A stretch of 64,000 nt of DNA from JAFDZO01 sp044226845 (GTDB lineage Bacteria > Bacteroidota > Ignavibacteria > Tepidaquicellales > Tepidaquicellaceae): positions 62,001-126,000 of the forward strand of contig JBGAGG010000001.1 of assembly GCA_044226845.1 (NCBI GenBank). The letters are read 5' to 3'. Under the pieces are notes generated by a model that was given only the letters and a program-made list of their open reading frames with translations, searched no databases and was not told the origin of the DNA. The first letter of the stretch is position 1; every line of letters begins with the position of its first letter. Shown here in pieces: positions 17,759 through 25,860 of the stretch. Made by a program: the position numbers and the translations under genes.

Positions 17759-18957
17759 TTCTTATCCGTTACATAAATATCCTTCGGGGTGCCCTTCCAA
17801 GATTTTTTATTAACACAAAGTGTATTATTGCAGATTTTCTTCTTCCTGATAAAAATTATGTGGCAGCCGTATCAAAAAAAATCCTTCTTATAAGACCTGA
17901 TGGAATCGGGGATTTTATTCAGTGGCTTCCATCTGCCTATGTTATGGCAGATTATTACAAAAAACTAAACTATGAAATTACTTTGCTGGCAAATTCAGCC
18001 TGGCTGGATTATGCTAAAAGCTTCAATATCTTCGATGGGTATGCCGAACTCAACAGAAAAGAGTTTACATCCGATAAAGAATATAAAAAAATCCTTATCT
18101 CAAATTTAAATAATATGGGTTTCGAGAAAATAATTTATCTTTCTGCATCAAGGGAATTTGCCTTAGGCGATTCTCTTATGAGATTGTTAAAATCGAATGA
18201 AAAAATCGGCTTCAAAGGAGATAATTCAAATGATGCATGGTTTTGGCTGACTATTGGAAATAAATGGTACAGTAAACTGATAGACATTACTAAAGAAAAA
18301 AAATACGAACCCTATCTTAATACTTTTCTTCTCAGGAATCTAAATATACCTTCGCTGAAGGATAATGTTCCTGTAATCAGCGCTCCGGATAAAGAAGAAA
18401 ATCATTTTAGCGAAGATTATTTTATACTTATTCCCGGCAGCAATATGAATTTAAAACAGTGGGACTTTAAAAATTTCCTTTCTGTCGCTGAAAGAATAAT
18501 AAAACAAACGGGTCTAATCTGTGTTTTCTGCGGAGGAGAAAAGGAGTCCGAGCTCATAAAAAAAAATGAAAGGCTTATTAATTTTAAATACAAAAATTAT
18601 ATTAATAAAACTTCACTTCAGGAGCTAACTGTTTTAATCTCGGAATCTAAATTTGTTTTATCCAATGATACGGGTGCAGTTCATATAGCCGCAGGATTAA
18701 ATAAACCTTCTTACTGCATTTATGGAGGCGGGCATTTCGGAAGATTCCTGCCTTATCAGGAGGATAAGTTTGTGCCAAGAATTCTGCCGACAGTCATCTA
18801 CAATAAGATGGAATGCTTTAACTGCAATTGGAAATGTAAATATCAAATTACAAAAAATAATCCTGCTAAGTGTATTGAAAGTGTTACGGTTGAACAAGTA
18901 TGGAATGAAATTGAGAAGGGAATAAATAATAATTTTAAAAGTTTATTTTCAAATTAA
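17755..18957 (+). CDS. Glycosyltransferase family 9 (heptosyltransferase-like)
   Basis: Second GT9 enzyme of the window, probably adding a heptose or similar sugar to a surface glycan at the inner membrane. The start is a TTG at 17755 overlapping the upstream TGA. The next ATG lies well inside the conserved N-terminal domain, so TTG is preferred. Seen: ILLIRPDGIGDFIQWLP (first GT9 strand-loop), FILIPGSNMNLKQWDFKNF (start of the C-terminal domain), and SNDTGAVHIAAGLNKPSYCIYGG (the GxxHxAA donor motif). The C-terminus has a CxxCxxxC cluster (CFNCNWKC). The 3' end slightly overlaps the remnant of a convergent DUF5683 gene. Confidence 0.87.
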   Translation: MILIRYINILRGALPRFFINTKCIIADFLLPDKNYVAAVSKKILLIRPDGIGDFIQWLPSAYVMADYYKKLNYEITLLANSAWLDYAKSFNIFDGYAELNRKEFTSDKEYKKILISNLNNMGFEKIIYLSASREFALGDSLMRLLKSNEKIGFKGDNSNDAWFWLTIGNKWYSKLIDITKEKKYEPYLNTFLLRNLNIPSLKDNVPVISAPDKEENHFSEDYFILIPGSNMNLKQWDFKNFLSVAERIIKQTGLICVFCGGEKESELIKKNERLINFKYKNYINKTSLQELTVLISESKFVLSNDTGAVHIAAGLNKPSYCIYGGGHFGRFLPYQEDKFVPRILPTVIYNKMECFNCNWKCKYQITKNNPAKCIESVTVEQVWNEIEKGINNNFKSLFSN

Positions 18958-19443
18958 TTTTTGACGGCTCGAAACCAAGTCTTATCTTTTCGCTAACATC
19001 AAAATCAAATAAGTGAGCATCTACATAAGCATCCACTAAATTGACCACGTAAAATATCCCGAAATAAAAAATAAACTTATCACGCTGGTCTTTGTAAAAA
19101 TTTCTTGTTACCAATATCTGCTGATTGCCATTCGGATTTTCCGGTGTCTGTGATGCAGTATACTGTTCTTTATAATCAAGAAAAATGCTACAATGGGAAT
19201 CTTCCAGTAAGATTCATTATAATACTGTCCCAGCCCCGGTAAAACGGCAGAAAGAAGCACGGCTTTTAAAGGGGATTTTTTCATAACAAATTTCACTTCG
19301 GAACTTTTCTTTTTAATGGTATCTTTAGAGGCTTCAAGTAAGTCTAAATCTTTAAACGTATTCAATTTTATATCCTGAGATTTAAGCACGTCGCTTCCTG
19401 AAAGCAAAAGTATCGATACCAAAAATATTTTTATCATGCTCAT
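18935..19443 (-). pseudogene. DUF5683 protein gene broken by an internal loss and frameshift
   Basis: The family is a small membrane protein of unknown role in Bacteroidota-type genomes. The first frame (start 19443) gives a signal peptide, LKAVLLSAVLPGLGQYYNESYWKIP and then runs out of homology to a stop at 19108. A second frame beginning around 19180 gives DYKEQYTASQ, then FYKDQRDKFIFYFGIFYVVNLVDAYVDAHLFDFDVS, and stops at 18935. Both halves match the family, but the membrane segment expected between YWKIP and DYKEQY is mostly missing. This points to a short deletion that shifted the frame. Sequencing error alone would not remove residues. The last 23 bases overlap the end of the convergent GT9 gene. 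Confidence 0.7.
19108..19443 (-). CDS. DUF5683 N-terminal fragment (open frame of the broken gene)
   Basis: The 111-residue open part of the broken gene. Residues 1-22 are a signal peptide. Residues 50-82 carry the family core VMKKSPLKAVLLSAVLPGLGQ and the YNESYW motif. The last 25 residues (HHRHRKIRMAISRYW) are out-of-frame sequence. Start at the ATG 19441-19443, 24 bases after the secG terminator. Confidence 0.6.
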   Translation of the reverse strand: MSMIKIFLVSILLLSGSDVLKSQDIKLNTFKDLDLLEASKDTIKKKSSEVKFVMKKSPLKAVLLSAVLPGLGQYYNESYWKIPIVAFFLIIKNSILHHRHRKIRMAISRYW

Positions 19444-19467
19444 ATTGTAATACTAACAATCTTAAAC

Positions 19468-19506
19468 AAAAAAAGCATCTCTAAAATTTTTAGAGATGCT
19501 TTCTTT
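19468..19506 (-). terminator. Rho-independent terminator of secG
   Basis: AAAGCATCTCTAAAA / TTTTAGAGATGCTTT, a 15-base stem with almost no loop. A- and T-runs lie on both sides, so it may work in both directions. It separates secG from the DUF5683 remnant. Confidence 0.9.
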
Positions 19507-19527
19507 TGAAAATTTTCTATAGCAAAA

Positions 19528-19911
19528 TTATTTTGCCGGTGCCTGCTCAACAGGTGGAGTAGAAGTCGGTCCGTTTTGCTGTGTTCCAGGTGTTTCTACA
19601 GGAGGAGCGGTTTGCATAGGCGGAGCCTGCTGCTGCGTTCCTGCATTTTTTTGAATAATGCTTTCTGATGTTCCCGAGTTACCTTTATTGATAAAGATAT
19701 TCAGCAGCAATGAGCCGAGCAAAAATACAGTGGCTAATATTGTCGTAGATTTTGTTAAAAAATCTGAGGTTCTGCGAACGCCGAATGATGTTGCTATTCC
19801 TGAGCCGCCGAAGCTGCCCGAAAGACCTGAGCCTTTAGATGATTGCAGCAATACAACTGCCATAAGCAATATTGCAACGATAACTAATAATATAACTGAA
19901 AATAATACCAT
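19528..19911 (-). CDS. secG: Preprotein translocase subunit SecG
   Basis: Accessory inner-membrane subunit of the SecYEG channel. Two membrane segments (about 2-20 and 52-72) flank the conserved cytoplasmic loop VVLLQSSKGSGLSGSFGG, followed by the family segment RRTSDFLTKST. The 127 residues are longer than many SecG proteins because of a Pro/Gln/Thr-rich low-complexity tail (about 85-127), common in Bacteroidota-like SecG. Sole Sec component in the window, with its own terminator. Confidence 0.92.
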   Translation of the reverse strand: MVLFSVILLVIVAILLMAVVLLQSSKGSGLSGSFGGSGIATSFGVRRTSDFLTKSTTILATVFLLGSLLLNIFINKGNSGTSESIIQKNAGTQQQAPPMQTAPPVETPGTQQNGPTSTPPVEQAPAK

Positions 19912-20167
19912 TTTTGATGCTTTTTAAGTAATCTTAAATTTATGGGTTTTATTCGTTTTTCTCAAGTCATTTCTTAACTTCAATTAAACTATCCCAGGTT
20001 ACACTATATTCATTTTCCACAATATACTATTGATAAATCAAAATTTTTTAATTAATGAAACAATTATTTAATAGGGAAAATTTTTATGAGTTTTAAGAAA
20101 CTATAACTGTAAAAACAATATTTACTTCTTTTATTTAAATTTGACCGAAACCTTAATTTTTAACAAA

Positions 20168-20200
20168 AAACGCCCAAATGAAAAATCACCGGGCGTTTAT
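20168..20200 (-). terminator. Rho-independent terminator
   Basis: Minus strand: AAACGCCC, 13-base loop, GGGCGTTTTTT. It follows the small membrane-protein gene at 20242-20391. Confidence 0.8.
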
Positions 20201-20241
20201 TATAAAAAAAGAAAATCGAGATGGGATTTTTAAAAAAATAG

Positions 20242-20391
20242 CTACAATACTTTTCTTCCCTGAATGAGACGAATGATTATAACAACTACAGCTATTACTA
20301 ATAAAATGTGGATGAAGCCGCCCATTGTAAATGAGCTTACAAATCCGAGTAACCAAAGAACAATGAGTATAACTGCGATTGTCCAGAGCAT
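20242..20391 (-). CDS. Small membrane protein, lmo0937/DUF5670 family
   Basis: 49-residue protein, short enough to be missed by length cut-offs. Translation from the ATG at 20389-20391 is MLWTIAVILIVLWLLGFVSS, then FTMGGFIHILLVIAVVVII and a basic tail RLIQGRKVL. It has two membrane helices joined by a FTMGGFIH turn, the hallmark of the lmo0937 family. A strong GGAGG ribosome binding site lies seven bases upstream, rare in this window, and a terminator follows. In other bacteria such proteins are often linked to general stress; here this is only inference. Function unknown. Confidence 0.85.
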   Translation of the reverse strand: MLWTIAVILIVLWLLGFVSSFTMGGFIHILLVIAVVVIIIRLIQGRKVL

Positions 20392-20885
20392 TTTAACCTC
20401 CCGGTTTTTAAATTTTTATATAAAAATTATTTCAAACTGGGGTTCCTTGTAAGTTAGTTTAAAAGAACGGGTATAGCAATGGTGATTAGGGGGAAAAATT
20501 GAATCACTTCCCACTAAAGCGTTTCAGGAATTGCGCTGATTAATTCCTGATTTAAAACTGATAGTGAATATTCTGCTTGCCGTTGTTGGTAATTCCTCCG
20601 GTTTCATCCCTTTATAAAATACTTCAAAATTTATACTCCGTTTTTATTCACTGACGGATTTTTCCAATCTCCATAATTGTAAAAACAATACCACTTACTA
20701 AAATTTTTCAATCTTGACGGGTTTTTGACGGGTTTCTGCAAAATAAGAATACTTGAGTTTTCCCTAAACTCATGGGATTTTACCCGCTCTGAATATAAAA
20801 AGAAAATTCTGGCAAAAAAAGATATTGTTACCTATTAGTAGGAATAGGGAAAGATTTATAAAAATGTATTGACAGGAAATGTTAT

Positions 20886-20903
20886 TCCGCATTTTATGCG
20901 GGA
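20886..20903. repeat. Dispersed TGCGGGAT palindromic repeat, copy 2
   Basis: TCCGCATTTTATGCGGGA, a short palindrome related to 469-533 and 32091-32117. Confidence 0.5.
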
Positions 20904-20956
20904 TCCAATAAACGCCTTATTTGCTGTTTTAACCAACAACCATTTCCACACTTGTA

Positions 20957-20984
20957 GTTGTTGGTCAGAAGACCAACAACGGCG
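20957..20984. repeat. GTTGTTGGT inverted repeat, copy 2
   Basis: GTTGTTGGTC, AGAA loop, GACCAACAAC, then GGCG. Arms and tail equal copy 1 at 960-987. An extra ACCAACAAC lies just upstream at 20932-20940. Confidence 0.6.
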
Positions 20985-21074
20985 GGAAAAATCGAATCAC
21001 TGATTTCACTGATTGTTTCCTGATTAAAAACTGATAGTCATTATTCAATGATTTTTTATTTTAATCATTTCAAA

Positions 21075-22547
21075 TCAGTGTAATCTGTGATTAAGATTCT
21101 CCATTTTCTCTAAAATATATTGCCTCTGATAAAAACTTCTGCCGTCGCCGGCCTCATTATATAAAAACTCATCTATCTTTTTATTTTCTTCCGAGGACTT
21201 AATTATTTCCGTAAAATATTTTAACGCGTCGGGTATCAGCACATATTTTATTTTCGGGATTTCTTCATTGTCCTTATAAAACTGCCGGAAGGCATGCAGC
21301 GCCGAGCGTGCGCTTTCGTATGCGCCGAGCTCTATGTAGTTCATTATGTAATAAAAACGGACGTTAATGTTCACCGGAACTTTTGCAGGCTTTACCTTGC
21401 TGAAAAAATCGAGAGAGCTTTCATATCTTCCTCTTATAAAATTCAATACGCCGCTGCAATAATTTAACTCCTCTTCCTGTAACTCTTTAATAAGATATTG
21501 ACTGTATTCGTTAACAAATTTTTCTGCCCAGTCATATTCTTTTAAATTCAGAACGGAAGTAAACACATCCCTGAAAAATCCTGCATGCAATGGATAATGC
21601 GCGTGGTCAGGGAAAATTTTCAGCTCAGTAAAGAGCTTACCTGTTTCCATAATTTCATTGGTAAAACTGCTGTCCATGGGCACCATTTTAAAATTAATTA
21701 TTTCATTTAACCGTAACAGAATATTATATGCTTCCCATTTTTCTATACTGTGGATATTTTCAAATATAAGATTCTTCAGCACGTAAAATTGCTCACGATT
21801 TATATCATACACCGTGTGATAAAAAAGCAGATAGAAAATTTTCAGATACGAATAATATTTACTGTTCATCGCTTTCAGATAATCTAAAAACTTATCTGTA
21901 TCTAATGAGAGCAGCAGCCCTGCATTCATATTCTTCTTAGGTTCATTTCCGTAAATATCATTTCTTAAGTACTCGGCATTTCCTCCTGCGTAAAGGTCTC
22001 TTAAAAAATTTACAATTTTTGCCTCGGTAATTTCTTCTATGATTTTCAGAATAGATGCAAAATGCTCTCTTCCCATTCCGCTTAAGTTCAGTCCCTTCTG
22101 CGCCTTCATTCTGTTGCGGTATTCAAATCTTTTATCATCAGTAAGATATCCGTTATCGTTCTGCTCAAGACTTTTGTTTATGAATTTATTTGCATCTTCT
22201 AACAATCCTTTGTTTGATAATCCTTCAGCAATGAAGATATCCATTTCGTGAGATTTTTTTATAAGCTCTTCCTGACCTAAAAATTTTCTCAGCAGATTTC
22301 CGAAATCGGCATAAAGATTTTTTACTCTCTTTTCTTTTATCTCACCTTTCCCGAAAATTTTCTTAGACATTTTTTCATAAGAAAAAACTTTTGAATCAAA
22401 GCCAGGATAGGATTTTGACACAACGTCATAAATTATTTCCAGCGCAAATATGGAATTAAAATAAGGCGATTTCACAAAATCGCCGAATCGTTTCAGTTCG
22501 GCAGAATTTAACTTTTTTAATATTTCAACTGTAGGCAGGGGCAGCAT
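21075..22547 (-). CDS. Conserved hypothetical protein, mostly helical (490 residues)
   Basis: I do not recognise a named family. It looks like a long hypothetical protein common in Bacteroidota-like genomes: it begins with LNSAELKRFGDFVKSPYFN, continues with a YP-F motif, then RVKNLYADFGNLLRKFLGQEE. The rest is rich in Leu, Tyr, Glu and Lys with repeated helix pairs, suggesting a TPR-like helical repeat. There is no signal peptide or membrane segment, so it is probably cytoplasmic. It stands alone between repeat-rich DNA and the divergent delta-60 cargo gene. No function is proposed. Confidence 0.6.
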   Translation of the reverse strand: MLPLPTVEILKKLNSAELKRFGDFVKSPYFNSIFALEIIYDVVSKSYPGFDSKVFSYEKMSKKIFGKGEIKEKRVKNLYADFGNLLRKFLGQEELIKKSHEMDIFIAEGLSNKGLLEDANKFINKSLEQNDNGYLTDDKRFEYRNRMKAQKGLNLSGMGREHFASILKIIEEITEAKIVNFLRDLYAGGNAEYLRNDIYGNEPKKNMNAGLLLSLDTDKFLDYLKAMNSKYYSYLKIFYLLFYHTVYDINREQFYVLKNLIFENIHSIEKWEAYNILLRLNEIINFKMVPMDSSFTNEIMETGKLFTELKIFPDHAHYPLHAGFFRDVFTSVLNLKEYDWAEKFVNEYSQYLIKELQEEELNYCSGVLNFIRGRYESSLDFFSKVKPAKVPVNINVRFYYIMNYIELGAYESARSALHAFRQFYKDNEEIPKIKYVLIPDALKYFTEIIKSSEENKKIDEFLYNEAGDGRSFYQRQYILEKMENLNHRLH

Positions 22548-22670
22548 AATCTGGGATTAAAAATTGGTTTTAAATTATAGTTTTATCAAAATATAGCACA
22601 ATAAAAATTATACGAAATTTGGGATTTTAGCACTATTTCTGTTTGATGTGAAAATATAAAAAATTTAATT

Positions 22671-25433
22671 TTGATGAAATTTATAATTAAAACAATAAAA
22701 AGTAAAAAAATCCCTATGAAATCCCTATTAACTTTCAGAAATCCTGACGGATTCCCTGCATCTCCCTTTATTTTCACAATTGCATTTCTATTAATTTTTT
22801 CTGCTGCATTCAGCCAGCCAATGGTTCCAAATACAGAAATGTGTGTACCAAACGGCTTAATCAATACAGTGGTTGTGGACGGAAACTACACGTATATAGG
22901 AGGCAGTTTCAGCTATATCGGCCCGAGTAACGGCAGCGGCGTAAAAGTTACTACAACAAATACAAATTATAATCAGGACTTCCCGAGAGTCAACGGTTCA
23001 GTTAATATTTGCATTCCGGACGGTTCAGGAGGTTGGTATATAGGCGGCTCATTTACTCAGGTAGGAATATACACGAGAAACAGAATCGCTCACATCCTTT
23101 CAAACAGCGCTGTTGATGCTTTATGGGACCCTAATGCAAACGATATAGTCAGAACATTAGCAATAAGCGGAAGCGATATTTATGCAGGAGGCGCGTTCAC
23201 AACAATAGGCGGGCTGACAAGAAACAAAATAGCCAAATTAAACAACACAAACGGAAACGCTGATGCGTCGTGGAATCCAAACCCGGACAATTCTGTAAAC
23301 ACTATAGCATTAAGCGGCAGCGATATATATGCGGGCGGAATATTTACGACAATCGGCGGGCAGGCAAGAAACTGTATCGCCAAACTAAACAATTCTGACG
23401 GAACTGCCGATGCTTTATGGGATGCGAATTCCGCAAACACAGTCAGCACAATAGCCATAAGCGGAAGCGATATTTATGCAGGCGGTTCTTTCACAATAAT
23501 AGGCGGGTTGGCAAGAAACAGAATTGCCAAGCTGAACAACACAACAGGCGCAGCCGATGCAGCGTGGAATGCAAACTCAAGCGGCCAGATAAACACTATA
23601 GCAATAAGCGGCAGCGATATTTATGCAGGTGGAATGTTCACAACAATCGGCGGACTAACAAGAACTGCAATTGCTAAACTTAATAATACAACAGGCACAG
23701 CAGATGCAACATGGAATGCAGCACCCAACAACCAGGTTTATACAATCACCGTAAATGGAAGTGATGTTTATGCAGGAGGAAGCTTTACAACAATAGGCGG
23801 ACAAAGCAGAGCAAGAATTGCAAAACTAAATAATACAAACGGAAATGCCGACGGCGCATGGATTGCTGTAGCCGGCAATATAGTTAATACAATAGCCATA
23901 AGCGGAACTGATATGTATCTGGGCGGAACTTTTACATCTTTCGGGGGACTACTGAGAAATGCATGCGCAAAAATAAATAATATAACGGGCGCAGTTGACC
24001 CGGACTGGAATCCCTCAGCAAACAGTAACATCTATGCTATAGCAATTAGCGGAAGTGACATATATATAGGCGGTGATTTTACCATTATCGGCGGTCAGTC
24101 AAGAAGCAAAATTGCCAAACTAAACAACACAACAGGAGCAGCCGATGCAACATGGAATGCGAATGGCAGCTCAGCAGTAAATGCAATAGCCATAAGCGGA
24201 AGCGATATATATGCCGGCGGAAATTTCACAACAATAGGCGGACAGACAAGAACCAGGATTGCCAAGCTGAACAATACAACCGGAGAAGCAGATGCAACCT
24301 GGAATCAGAGCGTAGATGCCGCAGTCAATGCCGTATTAATAAACGGAAGCGATATATACATAGGCGGCGCGTTTACAACAGTCGGCGGCCAGGAAAGAAG
24401 AAACGTTGCGAAATTAAATAACACCACCGGCGCATACGATGGTTCTTTTTATGCTAATATGGGCGGTACAGTTTTAACAATGGGAATAAGCGGAAGTTAT
24501 TTGTATCTAGGCGGGTCGTTCAACTCTATCAATAGCACGATAACAGGAAGGATTGCAAGACTGAATTTATTAACTGCAGCTCTTGATGCTACATGGATTC
24601 CAAATGCAGGCGCCCCCGTTTATGCATTAGCCATTAGCGGAAGCGATGTTTACGCCGGCGGTGATTTTACCTCTATCGGCGGGCAGACAAGAAACAGACT
24701 TGCCAAGCTGAACAATACAACAGGAGAAGCTGATGCAGTGTGGAATCCGAATGCAGGCGGCAGAGTTATGTCAATAGCTATAAGCGGCAGCGATATTTAT
24801 ATAGGTGGCTTATTTACAACTATGGGCGGAAATGCGCAGCAAGCTCTGGCTCTCTTCACTACAAGATCTTTACCCGTTGAGCTTTCATCGTTCACTTCAA
24901 CAGTAACTAATCAAACCGTAACACTCAACTGGTCAACAACTCAGGAAGAAAATAACAGGGGATTTGATATTGAAAGAAAATCAACAGGCACAACATGGAA
25001 AACAATCGGCTACATTCAAGGACACGGCACTACAAACCAAATAAATAATTACTCATTTACAGAACACGGGATGGCATCGGGTCATTACAATTACCGCCTG
25101 AAGCAAATCGATTACAATGGGAACTACAAGTACTACGACTTATCCAATGAAGTTATTATAGGGATTCCTTCAAGGTATAGTCTGAGTCAAAACTACCCCA
25201 ACCCGTTCAATCCTGTGTCTGTGATTGGGTACCAAATACCTGCAAGCGTATTTGTATCGCTGAAAGTTTTTGATATCAGCGGAAGAGAAGTCGCAAGCTT
25301 AGTTAACGAAGTAAAAGATGCAGGATATTATTCTGTTACATTCGATGCAAAGAATTTATCAAGCGGAACGTATTTTTATAAACTCAGCACTGATAAATTT
25401 AGTGATGTAAAGAAGATAGTTTTGATTAAGTAA
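22671..25433 (+). CDS. Secreted delta-60 repeat propeller protein with T9SS sorting domain
   Basis: Large predicted T9SS cargo protein of 920 residues. The signal region ends near AAFSQ; the start may be the ATG at 22671 or at 22716 (MKSLLTFRNPDG). About 13 repeats of roughly 49 residues fill residues 105-730. Each has the form SGSDIYAGGxFTTIGG, RxxIAKLNNTTG, ADATWN, as in delta-60 beta-propeller repeats. Then comes a fibronectin-III-like domain (LPVELSSFTS...YNYRLKQIDYNG, about 740-835) that often precedes the sorting domain, and a T9SS type A domain (NYPNPFNPVSVIGY ... KKIVLIK). The repeats are very similar at DNA level, so copy number may vary. Ligand unknown. Confidence 0.87.
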   Translation: MMKFIIKTIKSKKIPMKSLLTFRNPDGFPASPFIFTIAFLLIFSAAFSQPMVPNTEMCVPNGLINTVVVDGNYTYIGGSFSYIGPSNGSGVKVTTTNTNYNQDFPRVNGSVNICIPDGSGGWYIGGSFTQVGIYTRNRIAHILSNSAVDALWDPNANDIVRTLAISGSDIYAGGAFTTIGGLTRNKIAKLNNTNGNADASWNPNPDNSVNTIALSGSDIYAGGIFTTIGGQARNCIAKLNNSDGTADALWDANSANTVSTIAISGSDIYAGGSFTIIGGLARNRIAKLNNTTGAADAAWNANSSGQINTIAISGSDIYAGGMFTTIGGLTRTAIAKLNNTTGTADATWNAAPNNQVYTITVNGSDVYAGGSFTTIGGQSRARIAKLNNTNGNADGAWIAVAGNIVNTIAISGTDMYLGGTFTSFGGLLRNACAKINNITGAVDPDWNPSANSNIYAIAISGSDIYIGGDFTIIGGQSRSKIAKLNNTTGAADATWNANGSSAVNAIAISGSDIYAGGNFTTIGGQTRTRIAKLNNTTGEADATWNQSVDAAVNAVLINGSDIYIGGAFTTVGGQERRNVAKLNNTTGAYDGSFYANMGGTVLTMGISGSYLYLGGSFNSINSTITGRIARLNLLTAALDATWIPNAGAPVYALAISGSDVYAGGDFTSIGGQTRNRLAKLNNTTGEADAVWNPNAGGRVMSIAISGSDIYIGGLFTTMGGNAQQALALFTTRSLPVELSSFTSTVTNQTVTLNWSTTQEENNRGFDIERKSTGTTWKTIGYIQGHGTTNQINNYSFTEHGMASGHYNYRLKQIDYNGNYKYYDLSNEVIIGIPSRYSLSQNYPNPFNPVSVIGYQIPASVFVSLKVFDISGREVASLVNEVKDAGYYSVTFDAKNLSSGTYFYKLSTDKFSDVKKIVLIK
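22990..24860 (+). repeat. Internal coding repeats, about 147-base period
   Basis: Approximately 13 in-frame copies of a unit near 147 bases, with blocks such as ATAAGCGGAAGCGATAT and AACAATAGGCGG recurring with few changes. Similarity between neighbours suggests recent expansion or homogenisation. Confidence 0.8.
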
Positions 25434-25860
25434 AAGGTTTGTAAAGTTCAAAGTTTGTAAAATAGCACTGTCCCCTCCTTGGTAAGGAGGGGGACAGTGC
25501 TTGTCTGTCATGTTCAATCCCCACAACTCCCAATTCAAATCCCCCGTTTCTTCATTGAAATTCGCCCTTAATTTTGGTATTTTTAGGTCTGTTTTTTAAT
25601 TTTTTTTCTAATTTTACAATCCTTATTTTACCCTCGCGGCACATCTAAGTAATGAATAAATAAGGATTATTACGCGCATTTGTATTCACCGAAAAAATTA
25701 CTTTAAAAATATTTTTCCTTAATTTTACTCTTAGGAAAAGGAATACCTGCATTTTATAAATTCAGGCACATATAAAGCTATATCACAAATCCGTTTACTT
25801 GTACGGAGCAAAAAGTTTAAATAAAATAAATTTAATAATATAAAAGGAGAAACAAATTTA
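25434..25860. other. Intergenic region, one palindrome, otherwise AT-rich
   Basis: 427 bases. It contains the C-rich palindrome at 25465-25500 and then AT-rich DNA leading to the AAAGGAG ribosome binding site of the ATP-grasp gene at 25861. A promoter for the ligase cluster should lie here, but I see no clear consensus. Confidence 0.6.
25465..25500. repeat. C-rich inverted repeat (CCCCCTCCTT family), copy 3
   Basis: GCACTGTCCCCTCCTT, GGT loop, AAGGAGGGGGACAGTGC: a long stem with one bulged G. It shares its core with 554-577 and 751-773 but has extra CACTGT arms. At 32 bases after the cargo stop codon it could also act in termination, although no T-run follows. Confidence 0.55.

Larger units (their letters stand above)
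20492..21048. repeat. Pair of imperfect direct repeats flanking about 410 bases
   Basis: Left copy 20492-20575 and right copy 20984-21048 share the same blocks in the same order with small gaps. They could be the ends of a decayed non-coding element or simply two members of a repeat family. No open frame with coding character lies between them. Confidence 0.4.
20392..21074. other. Intergenic region with repeats, no gene seen
   Basis: 683 bases without a convincing gene. Two imperfect direct copies (20492-20575 and 20984-21048) share GGGAAAAAT-GAATCACT and TTCCTGATT-AAAACTGATAGT blocks. They flank a stretch holding the TCCGCA/TGCGGGA palindrome at 20886-20903 and the GTTGTTGGT hairpin at 20957-20984. 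Doubled TTGACGGGTTT motifs lie near 20714-20736 and resemble 649-662. Confidence 0.6.

Noticed and set aside
23180..24031. Open frames on the strand opposite the delta-60 repeat gene
   Set aside because: They arise from the periodic repeat codon pattern and have no family match or start context.
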